Of a DNA stretch of 41,527 nt, positions 32,158 through 40,720 are shown piece by piece. The number at the start of each line of letters is the position of its first letter. Positions within the stretch are counted from its first letter, which is position 1. Source of the DNA: Nitrospira sp. SG-bin1 (GTDB taxonomy: Bacteria > Nitrospirota > Nitrospiria > Nitrospirales > Nitrospiraceae); NCBI GenBank assembly GCA_002083365.1, contig LVWS01000030.1, positions 1-41,527 on the forward strand. Direction: 5' to 3'. The notes below the pieces were generated by a model. It saw only the letters and a list, made by a program, of their open reading frames with translations. It had not been told where the DNA came from and did no database searches. The translations under genes were made by a program, and so were the position numbers.

Positions 32158-32456
32158 GTATGCTCCGTCAAGCAGTGGCGCGTCATACCGTCGGTGAAGC
32201 GCACCGGTCGGTGTCCGTCACATCGCTGTGATGTCCTAACCGCTCATGGATACAGAATGCTGGTTGAGGGATTTTCACACGAGGTTGCCGGGGAGGGACG
32301 TTCAGACTGGAGGATTGACTATCCAAGGAAAAGTTCTTGGTCGTTCACCGGCACAAGTGGAGGGGGAAGTTCTTTCTGGAGCGTGTGCAGCGATATGACC
32401 GGCATGCTCGAATGGTCCTTCTCTTCATACTGAGAGTAAGACCTCCATCAATAATG
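32158..32456. other. Gene-free stretch between TetR operator and SDR gene end
   Basis: About 300 bases with short open frames only, none with a ribosome-binding site and coding character. No terminator with T-run or clear repeat was noted. Confidence 0.5.
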
Positions 32457-33371
32457 TTACCGGTATCCTGTCGCATCGGCCGGTTTGCCGACATCATGCA
32501 CTTCATGAAAGTAGCGCCAACAGTCTGGTTGCGAGCCGTCCAGATCGGTAAAGCCATACAGCTTGGCAAGTTGGCCGCTGGAGAGTGATTGGCCGCTCCA
32601 GCGCGCCATGTCGGGATCGCCGGCCAGATGCGCAACGGCCCGCCCAACGTACCGAGGCGATTCGCTGATCACGAAGTGCGGTTGGTTGATGCAGGCGTCG
32701 CGCCAGTTGGCTTCCGTCACGCCGTAGATATCCAGCATCAACTCGGAGCGCAACCAGCCTGGAGTCATGGCCACAGCGGTACAGTGATAAGGCTTCAGCT
32801 CATGCGCCTGCGCCCAGGCCATGCGAATGAGCGAAGCCTTGGCGAGGTCGTAGAACATCGAGACACGATAATTAGGTCGGTTGTAGTCAGCCGTGCCGTC
32901 CGTCATTTCGACAACCAGTCCGCCCGGACGTTTAATCAAAAGTGATAGCGCGAAGTGGCTGGTGATGAGATGCGTATCGACGGCGAGCCGCAGCATGCGG
33001 AGGCCCTTGTCCAGCGAATGTTCCCACACCGGTTTGTCCCATTCGATCAAGAGATCCGATCCCCACACGTCATTGATGAGGATATCCAGACGGCCCTGCT
33101 CGCGCTCCACACGAGTCATGAGTCCCTTTACCTGTTCCGGGACAAGATGATCGACCTGGACGGCGATGCCCGTTCCACCGACCTGCCGCACGAGCTCGGC
33201 AGTTTCTTCGATGGTTTCAGGGCGTTTCATCTCGGATGATTGGGTGCGAGTCGTTCGGCCCGTGCAGTACACCGTGGCGCCGGCCGCGCCCAGTTCGATG
33301 GCGATGCCGCGTCCCGCTCCTCGTGTGGCACCTGCCACCAACGCGACTTTGCCTTTCAGGGCGTGGCTCAT
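32457..33371 (-). CDS. Short-chain dehydrogenase/reductase
   Basis: 304 residues from ATG at 33371, with GGAGG seven bases before; it overlaps the upstream hydrolase stop by one base (TGATG). Cofactor motif GATRGAGRG at 14-22 and catalytic YDLAK at 174-178 are present. The NNAG position reads INDVWG and the usual Ser before Tyr is not clear, so it is a divergent SDR. The acceptor after beta-2 (GRTTR) suggests NADP use. Substrate unknown. Translational coupling to the lipoprotein hydrolase suggests a two-step modification of an organic compound. Confidence 0.88.
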   Translation of the reverse strand: MSHALKGKVALVAGATRGAGRGIAIELGAAGATVYCTGRTTRTQSSEMKRPETIEETAELVRQVGGTGIAVQVDHLVPEQVKGLMTRVEREQGRLDILINDVWGSDLLIEWDKPVWEHSLDKGLRMLRLAVDTHLITSHFALSLLIKRPGGLVVEMTDGTADYNRPNYRVSMFYDLAKASLIRMAWAQAHELKPYHCTAVAMTPGWLRSELMLDIYGVTEANWRDACINQPHFVISESPRYVGRAVAHLAGDPDMARWSGQSLSSGQLAKLYGFTDLDGSQPDCWRYFHEVHDVGKPADATGYR

Positions 33372-34513
33372 CAACCGACCTCCAGCTCGATCCTTCTCAT
33401 ACCTGTAACTCTTGTTCCATCCATAGTTGCTTCTGGCTCCTCTGAGCTGGTCATGCAGGCCTTGGATCCCAATGCCATTGGAAGGACATTGTCGATCATG
33501 ACTCTGTTGAATGTCTCGGCTTCCTCGAACGGCGGATTGTGCGCAGACTGTTCGAACCAGATCAATCGTTTGTACGGAGCCTCGATGGTCTGAAAGTAGG
33601 AAGCGGCGAGCGTCGCAGGCACCTGCCGGTCATAGCGTCCGAGCAGAAAGAACAAGGGCATCTTGAAGGTCTTATAGATCCTGAGGTCAAGCCGAGAGAA
33701 CTCCCGCCAGAGGTGCTCCAGCGAGAAGCGATTACCCCGCCCGAACAGAATCAGATCGACGAGACTGGCTTCGTCGGTGGTCAGCGCCGCCCAAATCAGC
33801 TTGCCCATGGAAAGATCGGCATGGAATGAGCCGCCGAAGTGTTCTACCCAGTGACGTGAAATCAACATGTCGTCAACCCTGTGCGGAGGCGGCCCAATCT
33901 TTCGCAGCGCGTCCAGTGCTTCTCTATTGCCGTGAGCCACCGCCTGTGTCCACGCATAATCATAAGACAATCGTTCACCTTCCGGCATATTGGCGGCCTG
34001 CCCGATCCCGACATAGGCCGCAACCTTCTCCGGATGGTGAAACGCATAGATCGTCCCGACAGCGCTGCCCCAGGAGTGGCCAAGAAGGACGACGCATCGT
34101 TTATTGAATCGTGTTTTGATCAACTCGACCACCTCGTCCAGGTCGCGGAGGAACTGGGCGAGGGTCATGGAATCCGGAGGAATATCACGATGGAAGGAGC
34201 GTCCCGTGCCGCGCTGCTCCCAGTTCACCACCAAAAAGTGCCGCTCCAGTTCCGAGTTGAAGGCGCGAAAGAGCGCCGCCTCGCTGGCGCCTGGCCCTCC
34301 GTGCAAGATCAGTAATGCCGGATTATGCGTATCGATGCCGCGAAACCAGACCTGTTGCGGGATGCCGCCGATGGCAACCGTCTCCATGATAGCAATGCTT
34401 CCTGGAATGATGCGTCCTCGGTCGTCCCGAAAGGGAGCGGTATGGATGCAGCCGGAGAGTGAAAGAACAGTCACGAGTGCAATGAGCGTTCGTGCCGAAT
34501 ATGGATGGTCCAT
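33371..34513 (-). CDS. Lipoprotein alpha/beta hydrolase, prolyl aminopeptidase-like
   Basis: 380 residues with lipobox LSGC at 19-22. Alpha/beta hydrolase motifs: HGGPG at 71-75 (oxyanion loop of the proline iminopeptidase group), nucleophile Ser147 in GHSWGS, and a His in EQSAHNPPFEE near 330. A cap domain separates them. The last 30 residues after VLPMALGS appear additional and of low complexity. A lipid-anchored form acting on small peptides or esters in the envelope is likely. Next gene is the SDR. Confidence 0.88.
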   Translation of the reverse strand: MDHPYSARTLIALVTVLSLSGCIHTAPFRDDRGRIIPGSIAIMETVAIGGIPQQVWFRGIDTHNPALLILHGGPGASEAALFRAFNSELERHFLVVNWEQRGTGRSFHRDIPPDSMTLAQFLRDLDEVVELIKTRFNKRCVVLLGHSWGSAVGTIYAFHHPEKVAAYVGIGQAANMPEGERLSYDYAWTQAVAHGNREALDALRKIGPPPHRVDDMLISRHWVEHFGGSFHADLSMGKLIWAALTTDEASLVDLILFGRGNRFSLEHLWREFSRLDLRIYKTFKMPLFFLLGRYDRQVPATLAASYFQTIEAPYKRLIWFEQSAHNPPFEEAETFNRVMIDNVLPMALGSKACMTSSEEPEATMDGTRVTGMRRIELEVG

Positions 34514-34553
34514 CGTTTTGTTACATGCGGGCCACGTTATTACCGTATCTCTT

Positions 34554-35012
34554 TCAGCGCCCCTTCTGCTGCTTCATCCACACGTCAGCGCGTTTTTTGA
34601 TCTCTTCCGGCGGCACATCTTCGATATGCGTGTGAATCCACCAATGGTTGCCGGCAAAATCTTTGACGCCCGCGCTGCGATCTCCATAGAATTGATCGCT
34701 CGGTTCTCGGACGGAAGAGGCTCCGGCTTGCAGCGCCCGCCGGTACCACCCGTCTGTATCTTCAACATACAGCGCCACCGTCGCCGGCATCGGTTTCCAT
34801 TGGTCTGTGGCCTCGCCGACCATCACCATTGAGTCGCCTATTTTCACTTCGGCGTGCATCACCGTGCCGTTCGGCCCATCGAGGCGATATGTTTCCTTCG
34901 CATCGAACGCTTGCTTTACAAAGTCGATCAACTTCGCCGCTCCTTGAACAGTGAGGACGGGGGTCACAGTGTGATAGCCGTCGGGAATTGGATTGACTTT
35001 GGTCGCCATCAT
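34554..35012 (-). CDS. VOC/PhnB-like glyoxalase-fold protein
   Basis: 152 residues from ATG at 35012, with AAAGGAG five bases before; the open frame upstream overlaps the next VOC gene and is not coding. YHTVTPVLTVQGAAKLIDFVKQAF, VMHAEVKIGDSMVMVG and SDQFYGDRSAGVKDFAGNHWWIHTHIEDV follow the PhnB/YdhR-like subclass. Usual metal residues (His, Glu) are partly kept. Binding of small compounds is likely; the reaction is not identifiable. One of four such proteins in this region. Confidence 0.88.
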   Translation of the reverse strand: MMATKVNPIPDGYHTVTPVLTVQGAAKLIDFVKQAFDAKETYRLDGPNGTVMHAEVKIGDSMVMVGEATDQWKPMPATVALYVEDTDGWYRRALQAGASSVREPSDQFYGDRSAGVKDFAGNHWWIHTHIEDVPPEEIKKRADVWMKQQKGR

Positions 35013-35040
35013 GTTTCTCCTTTCGGTGTAGTCATGCGCT

Positions 35041-35421
35041 TCATGGTCTCTTGCGATAACAGATTTCCAGGCGATTGCCGCTCGGATCTTCAAAGAAGAC
35101 GGCATAGTACTGCGGCTCCTCATGGAGCGGCCCTTCGATATTTCTGGCTCCAGCCTGTCTGACGATCGCCGCCAACCGATCGACTTGTTCTCTACGGTCC
35201 ACCCAAAACGCGACGCGGGATTCATTGGCCGCACGGGAGGGCGATTCGGTCACTCCGAAGAATTCTGCCGCGCCGTCGGAGTCTTCCGTTTCATAGGTAT
35301 GCCAGCCTGGAATCGAAACATTGCGCGTGAAACCGAGCGCAGGCAGCTGCCGGTCATAAAACGGACGCGCCTCCGCGAGGTCGCGTACCCGCAGATCGAC
35401 ATGATCGAATTGACGTGACAG
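35041..35421 (-). CDS. VOC glyoxalase-fold protein with possible CTG start
   Basis: 126 residues if begun at CTG 35421, six bases after a clean GGAGG (35428-35432); the frame has no ATG, GTG or TTG closer, and the ATG at 35529 would force translation through the preceding gene's end. FDHVDLRVRDLAEARPFYDRQLPALGF opens the fold; FFEDPSGNRLEICYR closes it with the metal Glu. Likely acts on small electrophiles. Start assignment is tentative. Confidence 0.8.
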   Translation of the reverse strand: MSRQFDHVDLRVRDLAEARPFYDRQLPALGFTRNVSIPGWHTYETEDSDGAAEFFGVTESPSRAANESRVAFWVDRREQVDRLAAIVRQAGARNIEGPLHEEPQYYAVFFEDPSGNRLEICYRKRP

Positions 35422-35456
35422 GTTAGACCTCCGAATAAAATTGTGCCTGCCAGAAC

Positions 35457-35822
35457 CTAACGTCGTGTCAGCAATTCGAAGAGGTGCCCATTCGGATCTC
35501 GGAAATAAACACCCCGGCCACCGTTCCAATCATTGAGCTTTTGGTTCTCTGCATCCCATGGATGGCTGCCATACGACAAACCCGCCTGCTGCACTCGTTG
35601 AAAAATGACGTCGAATTCGTCATCACTGACGTGGAACGCGTAGTGATGAGGCTCAAACGAATCGTCTTCATCGAAATCGAGGATCAGTCTGTCGTTCACC
35701 TGCACGGGAGCGAAGTGCCCCGATGAACCCTCGTACCTGAGTCCGAAGATGTCGGCAAAGAAGCGCGCCGACTTGTCCTTGTCATGTGCGGGCACGATTG
35801 TGTGATTGAGTTCGATGGTCAT
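35457..35822 (-). CDS. VOC glyoxalase-fold protein
   Basis: 121 residues from ATG at 35822, with GAGGT upstream. ELNHTIVPAHDKDKSARFFADIFGL at the start, HHYAFHVSDDEFDVIF in the middle and VYFRDPNGHLFELLT at the end show the full two-repeat VOC fold with His5, His59/60 and Glu ligand positions. Together with the next VOC gene, 35 bases away, it looks like a small detoxification operon. Confidence 0.9.
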   Translation of the reverse strand: MTIELNHTIVPAHDKDKSARFFADIFGLRYEGSSGHFAPVQVNDRLILDFDEDDSFEPHHYAFHVSDDEFDVIFQRVQQAGLSYGSHPWDAENQKLNDWNGGRGVYFRDPNGHLFELLTRR

Positions 35823-35929
35823 GGTTACCTCATCCGATGAAATCTTTGCACGAAGTTCAAGCCACGGTTTGAAGACCGGCAACTTCCTACCCGTTCATCA
35901 GCGGATCGTGAAGCACTCATCGTCCTGAT

Positions 35930-36802
35930 TCATTCAGGTACGCGCACAAGAAATTCTCGCACAAGCGACACGATCTCGTGGCAGTTTGTCTCCAAGGCCC
36001 AGTGTCCGCCGTCGAGCAGATGCAGTTCCGCATTCGGAAGGTCCCGGAGATACGCCCGCGCCGCGCCTTCGGGCATATAACCGTCCTGTGGACCCCACAC
36101 GATGAGCGTCGGCGGCCGACGCTCGCGCAGATAGGCTTGATACCTGGGAAACCAAGCAAGGTTCTCCTTCAGCCCAGCGATCAAGTCGACGGCGATCGCA
36201 CACCGCTTCGGCGTCATCAACGACCAATGGAGCTTCCAAAGATCCGGGGAGATGCGTTCGGCCAGCTCGCCACGGACATCGTTCAGAAACTCTTCTCTGA
36301 ATCCCGCTTCGCAGACTGCTTCTGCGAGCTCAGCTCGGCCCTCTGATGTGGGGTTCGCCCAATACTCCTTCAGCGTCTTGTACTTCGGCCCGAGTTCATC
36401 TTCGTAGATATCACCATTCTGAATGATCAGTGCGACCGTGCGCTCTGGTGCCTTGATCGAGAGACGAAGACCGATTTGCGACCCGAAGTCGTGCAGATAG
36501 AGCACGTAGCGTCGCATACCCAATTGGGTTGTGAACCGATTGAGGAAGTCGGCATATCCGTTGAAGTCATAAGCGAAGTCATTGGGCGTGTCACTGTAGC
36601 CGCAACCCGGAAAGTCGGGCGCTACCAAGTGCCAATGGTCGGCGAGCGCGGGTATGAAATTACGGAACTGAAACGAGGAGCAAGGATACCCGTGCGGAAG
36701 CAACACCGCGGGTGCATTTTCTGATCCGGCTTCCCTGTAAAAGATACTCATTCCGTCAAGCAACATCGTACGATGCTTCATGTTTCGGGTTGTTTCCCCC
36801 AT
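35930..36802 (-). CDS. Alpha/beta hydrolase with Asp nucleophile (haloalkane dehalogenase/epoxide hydrolase-like)
   Basis: 290 residues from ATG at 36802 (another at 36781 is possible). HGYP at 37-40, nucleophile loop LHDFGSQIG with Asp105, and GGHWALE with the catalytic His near 275 are visible. Asp in place of Ser marks dehalogenases, epoxide hydrolases and fluoroacetate dehalogenases. Halide-binding Trp residues cannot be verified by eye. Cytoplasmic, no signal peptide. Lies by itself between a VOC gene and a gene-poor stretch. Confidence 0.88.
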   Translation of the reverse strand: MGETTRNMKHRTMLLDGMSIFYREAGSENAPAVLLPHGYPCSSFQFRNFIPALADHWHLVAPDFPGCGYSDTPNDFAYDFNGYADFLNRFTTQLGMRRYVLYLHDFGSQIGLRLSIKAPERTVALIIQNGDIYEDELGPKYKTLKEYWANPTSEGRAELAEAVCEAGFREEFLNDVRGELAERISPDLWKLHWSLMTPKRCAIAVDLIAGLKENLAWFPRYQAYLRERRPPTLIVWGPQDGYMPEGAARAYLRDLPNAELHLLDGGHWALETNCHEIVSLVREFLVRVPE

Positions 36803-36852
36803 TCGATGGCTACTCGCATGAATAATATTATTGCTTCATCGCATGATCTTCT

Positions 36853-37248
36853 TCACGAAGAGTCGCCAATACAGCTCGGGAAGTGCCTAGAGAGGTGAAT
36901 GTGATCGCGTGGAAAGACATGATCTGTCTTTCGTTCAGGATTCCCGAGGCTTGAAACCAGATCGTTAACAACGACACGTCCGGTTCCGAGCAATTTGGAC
37001 GGAGCTGTCATCAACGGATTTAAGAGACGGTCGACGAGGGGATCGAGCGCCTCACGAGCTTCGTGCATGTCTTCGGCGGTTTCCCACAGGGGCAGTCTCA
37101 GAAACCGCCCGCCACCGACCTCCGTCACGACAGTAGACAGAGAGACTGCATCGGACAGCTCCCGATCCACATGGGAATCGAGAGCCGTTGCTGATCGATC
37201 AAAAATGATAGCCGATGCCACCGGCAACGATGTGCACGTTATAGTCAT
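36853..37248 (-). pseudogene. Possible remnant or small gene of unknown family
   Basis: A 131-codon frame whose middle part (GGGRFLRLPLWETAEDMHEAREALDPL) looks coding and somewhat like the end of an antibiotic-biosynthesis-monooxygenase-type ferredoxin-like domain. Its first 17 codons overlap the outer-membrane barrel gene, and there is no ribosome-binding site. It may be a fragment. The rest of the 36803-37198 gap shows nothing. Confidence 0.3.
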
Positions 37249-37873
37249 AGGACATGGAAAGTGGACTTCCCGCGATAGTGAGGTGTTCGATATTCGCGTA
37301 ATTGTATTTCCACTCCGTGAACAGTGAGAGGTTTTGATTCACGCGATACCGAATCCCGGCTTGGGTGTTCAGTCCTACATGTGTGCGGGTATCGGAATAG
37401 CCGCCGGTTGCAAGGTGGGAAAAGAACAAACCGAGCCCCACTCCGGCATAGGGTTCGAACGCCCCTGCTTGATAACGGACTAAGACGACCACCGGTGCCC
37501 ATGTCAAGACACGATTGGTCAGCCCTGACAGCGTAGTGGTGGTGCCTCCTATAGTTGTTCCTTGCTGCTTAAGATGAGGCGTGGCATTGAATACCTCGGT
37601 TTCTAGGCCCAGATTGAACCTCCCAAACTTCACCTGATCAAAATAATATCCGAGTTTCGCTCCATACATCAGGGAGTTTTGCAGCGCGAGGTCACTCCCG
37701 CCGACTTGATCGCCGACTCCACCCCACGTCACGTTGCTGGCGTCATGAGGCATGTGCGCTCCAATTTGACCTGCAATATACAGTTCTGCCTGTACGGGAC
37801 GGCTGAAGAACAGCAGGGCGAGCACTCCCATGATCACAGGACTCCATCGAGTAACAGCCCATAAACGATCCAT
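37199..37873 (-). CDS. Small outer-membrane beta-barrel protein
   Basis: 224 residues, signal peptide ending VQA at 27-29. Alternating strands typical of eight-stranded OmpX/OmpA-like barrels: LYIAGQIGAHM, GAKLGYYFD, FNLGLETEVFN, VVVLVRYQAG, YAGVGLGLFF, QAGIRYRV, LSLFTEWKYNY, and the final GGIGYHF with terminal Phe that the BAM machinery reads. No extra domain. Function unknown; typical roles are structural or adhesion. Confidence 0.88.
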   Translation of the reverse strand: MDRLWAVTRWSPVIMGVLALLFFSRPVQAELYIAGQIGAHMPHDASNVTWGGVGDQVGGSDLALQNSLMYGAKLGYYFDQVKFGRFNLGLETEVFNATPHLKQQGTTIGGTTTTLSGLTNRVLTWAPVVVLVRYQAGAFEPYAGVGLGLFFSHLATGGYSDTRTHVGLNTQAGIRYRVNQNLSLFTEWKYNYANIEHLTIAGSPLSMSYDYNVHIVAGGIGYHF

Positions 37874-37918
37874 CTTGCACCCACTCTTTCTCCGGCCTTC
37901 CGATCAGTAGCGATCCAA

Positions 37919-38133
37919 TCAGTAAGCCAGGAACTTGAGGTTGAAGGAGGAAACCTTCGACGGGTCAAGCGCTTCGACAGCCGCCGATCCGCCTTGCGCG
38001 CGATCAGGAAATTCGCGTGCGCGACATAGCACTCCATTTCCACAAAGCCGTCGATCGTGTCTCCATCCCGGCCGCACGGCGCCTGCATCACACCTTCCAG
38101 CGACACCATTGCACCGGTAATAACTTTTTTCAT
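37919..38133 (-). pseudogene. Broken dihydrofolate-reductase-like gene fragment
   Basis: The first 19 or so codons (MKKVITGAMVSLEGVMQAP) match the start of the RibD-C/dihydrofolate reductase-like family, which usually runs about 190 residues. The frame then loses family character. A second frame over 37919-38050 reads RAQGGSAAVEALDPSKVSSF and then ends at a TGA, which looks like the C-terminus of another protein. A deletion or frameshift has joined remnants of two genes. Confidence 0.55.
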
Positions 38134-38162
38134 TTCATTTCTTCACCGCAATTGATATCCGG

Positions 38163-38678
38163 TCAGCTCGACCCTGTGCTCTTTGCGCCCCTCCCGCGCC
38201 GCGCCGCTTCAATGGCGGCAACGTTGATCTTTTGCATGGTCATCATCGCATCGAACGCACGTTTGGCCTCATCGCCACCTGCCGCCATCGCCTCCATCAG
38301 CACGCGTGGGGTGATCTGCCAGGATATGCCCCACTTGTCCTTGCACCATCCGCACTCACTTTCTTCACCGCCATTACTCACAATGGCGTTCCAGTAGCGG
38401 TCGGTCTCCGCCTGATCGTCGGTCGCGATCTGAAATGAGAAGGCTTCATTATGCTGGAAGGCGGGACCGCCATTGAGACCGATACAGGGAATGCCGGCGA
38501 CGGTGAACTCCACCATTATTACCTCGCCCGCCTTGGTGGAGGGGTTATCGCTCGGAGCGCGGTAGATTTTGCCCACGGCGCTGTCGGGAAAGGTCGAGGC
38601 GTAGAAACGCGCAGCAGCCTCCGCATCCTTGTCGTACCACAAGCAGATCGTGTTCTTGGCAATTGTATTCTTGGTCAT
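38163..38678 (-). CDS. VOC/PhnB-like protein (3-demethylubiquinone methyltransferase-like fold)
   Basis: 171 residues starting behind AAAGGAC. NTICLWYDKDAEAAARFYASTFPDS, AGIPCIGLNGGPAFQHNEAFSFQI, TDRYWNAIVSNGGEESECGWCKDKWG and ISWQITPRVL are the typical pattern of the PhnB-like family (3-dmu-9_3-mt domain). Its end has an extra basic tail (AARRGRGAKSTGSS). The fold binds small molecules; activity unknown. It closes the VOC-rich region. Confidence 0.93.
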   Translation of the reverse strand: MTKNTIAKNTICLWYDKDAEAAARFYASTFPDSAVGKIYRAPSDNPSTKAGEVIMVEFTVAGIPCIGLNGGPAFQHNEAFSFQIATDDQAETDRYWNAIVSNGGEESECGWCKDKWGISWQITPRVLMEAMAAGGDEAKRAFDAMMTMQKINVAAIEAARRGRGAKSTGSS

Positions 38679-38836
38679 AGATTGTCCTTTGGATTCAGAG
38701 AATGTGGATACCTGCTCTCGTTCCCGCTTCGTGCCCTACGCGTCCATGGGGTTTCGAGACGCCACTTATTTTTCTATAGTCATCCGCCGGCACGGTTTTG
38801 AACTCGCTCTTCTTGATCGAACTCTGGGAGATGTTC

Positions 38837-39031
38837 TTATCCATGCTCTGCGAACGTTGCCAGCTCACGCATGCTGTGTTCAAAGCGTGCTTTCCAGTCC
38901 AGCTGTGAAGCAAAATGTGCAGGGTTCTCCATCGACTGCCGATAGAGTTGGACGGTCGATCGTGCCCATACTTTAGCGGCCGCTTCACCGTCCCGAGCAC
39001 ACAGCATGGTCAACCGCATTTGTTCGCTCAT
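38837..39031 (-). CDS. Small protein coupled to nucleoside hydrolase
   Basis: 64 residues. Its ATG overlaps the nucleoside hydrolase stop as ATGA (39028-39031), which supports translation. It is helical in look (GEAAAKVWARSTVQLYRQSME, DWKARFEHSMRELATFAEHG) with no signal peptide. I recognise no family. The overlapping frame at 38695-39000 is not supported. Confidence 0.6.
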   Translation of the reverse strand: MSEQMRLTMLCARDGEAAAKVWARSTVQLYRQSMENPAHFASQLDWKARFEHSMRELATFAEHG

Positions 39032-40209
39032 CGAACTGCCACCGGTTGTCCCGAGTGCATGGACTTTTCATGGGGCGACAACAGCGACCCTTGTGCAAGG
39101 ACTCGTTCTTCGAATTGTTCCGACACCTCCGGGCAGTACAGCGCCGCGCCTGTGGCATAGGTGTGTGTTCGAATTTGTTGGTCAGGTATGATGAAGAGAC
39201 CCTGGTATCCAAGCCATCCAAAGACCCATTCATCATCCTCGACGACGATAGGGGCATCGGTACAACGCAATAATGAAGGGTCCACCACATAGGCTGCGGC
39301 GATAAGATCAAAAGGATAGAATCCGTTACGCCCAATGTCTCCTCGCCAGTAGGTAAGCCACGGTCGAGCTTGCCGGGCCACCCATTCCGCTGCTCCTCCG
39401 CGATCCGCCAGGTGGTCGAGAATAGCAGGATCCACCGTCACGTTCCGAGCGGCCTCGTAGGGGATCAACGTCATCGGCAATCCCATGCTAACCACAAGCG
39501 TGGCGGCCGCTTCATCTCCCGTAAAGTTGAAATCCCGGAACACGGGACCATGACCGAGGAATGAATGCGCGGTGCCTCCTTCGACCGGATGAAAGACATG
39601 GCCTTCGCGGCGGCCCATGACGGCGATGAGCCGCGTCACGTTGGCTTGCAGCTGAGGCCGGTCCTTCAAGGCGATTGCGACGTTCGTCAGGGGGCCGAGG
39701 GCGACTATGACGAGGGATTCTTCCTCAAAAGCCTTGCGCAATGCGTCATGCGCCTCCCGGTGAGGAATTGTTGAAATCGATCCTCCCTGCCGCAGAGGTT
39801 CGGACGCTCCCCGGTATACCGGGATCGTACGTGGTCTGCCTTTCTCAAGCAGACGTATCAGATTGCGAGTCGTGCGGTCTGTTTCACGAAGGGATGCATT
39901 GCCGAAGACGGTGGACACGCCGACGATGTCAACGGTGTCTTGTTGGGCCAGCAGCAGAATCGCAAGACAATCGTCGGGATCGGTGCGTCGGCCTTGTCCG
40001 CAGGCTGCATCGGTATCGATCCAAACGCGGATAGGCGGAGCGGCAAAGGAGTTGGCCGGATACAGTGGAATCGGCTCCGTCGGCAGTTCGCCCGTGCGCC
40101 ATGCTGTGACGGGTATGGCGAGAGAAATCAGCAGGACCGCAATGGCGAGGATGACCAATGCAGTCATCATCCACAGCGTATTGCGGACGAGAAAGAAGAA
40201 GCTGTGCAT
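39028..40209 (-). CDS. Membrane-anchored nucleoside hydrolase (IunH family)
   Basis: 393 residues. A helix at about 13-34 anchors it, with the catalytic part outside. The calcium/ribose motif of the family (DTDxGxDD) is split: D65TD67 followed by AACGQGRRT and D77PDD80, an extra loop of about eight residues with Cys70 and Cys81 close by. VDIVGVSTVFGNASL, LVIVALGPLTNVAIAL and HGPVFRDFNFTGDEAAA match the family. It should cleave nucleosides to base and ribose; the exterior location suggests scavenging or another N-riboside. Operon with the DUF1772-like gene (10-base gap) and a 64-residue protein. Confidence 0.88.
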   Translation of the reverse strand: MHSFFFLVRNTLWMMTALVILAIAVLLISLAIPVTAWRTGELPTEPIPLYPANSFAAPPIRVWIDTDAACGQGRRTDPDDCLAILLLAQQDTVDIVGVSTVFGNASLRETDRTTRNLIRLLEKGRPRTIPVYRGASEPLRQGGSISTIPHREAHDALRKAFEEESLVIVALGPLTNVAIALKDRPQLQANVTRLIAVMGRREGHVFHPVEGGTAHSFLGHGPVFRDFNFTGDEAAATLVVSMGLPMTLIPYEAARNVTVDPAILDHLADRGGAAEWVARQARPWLTYWRGDIGRNGFYPFDLIAAAYVVDPSLLRCTDAPIVVEDDEWVFGWLGYQGLFIIPDQQIRTHTYATGAALYCPEVSEQFEERVLAQGSLLSPHEKSMHSGQPVAVR

Positions 40210-40219
40210 GTTCTGTCAT

Positions 40220-40720
40220 CTACAGTGCGACCGCTGTCACGAGCGCAATGAAGCTGACCATCGCCAAGACGGCCCGCGCCACATGCGAATACTCCCAGCG
40301 ATCGCGCAATTCGGTCCAATCCATCTCCCGAAGTTCAGAGCCTTGTTTGCCGAAGGAGAAAAATCCGAAACCCACTTTCCCGAGACGTTCATTTTTGATC
40401 CAGACCTTGTTGATGGGATGTGTGAATATCCAGTACACCGTATGCATGCCGATCAAGCCCATCAAGGCCACAAGGGTGAGCCAAAACTCCAATGTGCCCT
40501 TCGGGGTAAACAACAGAAGAACGACGATCGCCATCAGGCCCCCGGGGACTTCGCCCACGGCTGAGCCGATAGTAAACCCGGGATAATAGACAGGCTGAAC
40601 AGCTTCATACGTCTCCTTCGTCAGCCGTCTCTTGCCGGGAAACTCGAGCGCGTGGGCGAGTGACAACGCCATCGCGACGCCGACGAGAACGACCGTGACA
40701 ACCTGTAATATGTGGAACAC
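40220..40720 (-). CDS. DUF1772 (anthrone oxygenase-like) membrane protein
   Basis: 166 residues from a GTG with GGAG eight bases before. About four helices (3-23, 55-77, 80-100, 146-165). The features HPINKVWIKNERL, then LRDRWEYSHVARAVLAM, are typical of DUF1772, whose fungal relatives are called anthrone oxygenases. Bacterial members are of unknown function. Upstream of the nucleoside hydrolase in the same operon. Confidence 0.7.
   Translation of the reverse strand: MFHILQVVTVVLVGVAMALSLAHALEFPGKRRLTKETYEAVQPVYYPGFTIGSAVGEVPGGLMAIVVLLLFTPKGTLEFWLTLVALMGLIGMHTVYWIFTHPINKVWIKNERLGKVGFGFFSFGKQGSELREMDWTELRDRWEYSHVARAVLAMVSFIALVTAVAL

Noticed and set aside
36995..37327. 110-codon plus-strand frame
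   Set aside because: Ser/Arg-rich and overlaps the beta-barrel gene end; composition is that of an antisense shadow.
38695..39000. 101-codon minus-strand frame
   Set aside because: Overlaps the 64-residue gene that is coupled by ATGA to the nucleoside hydrolase; no coding character.
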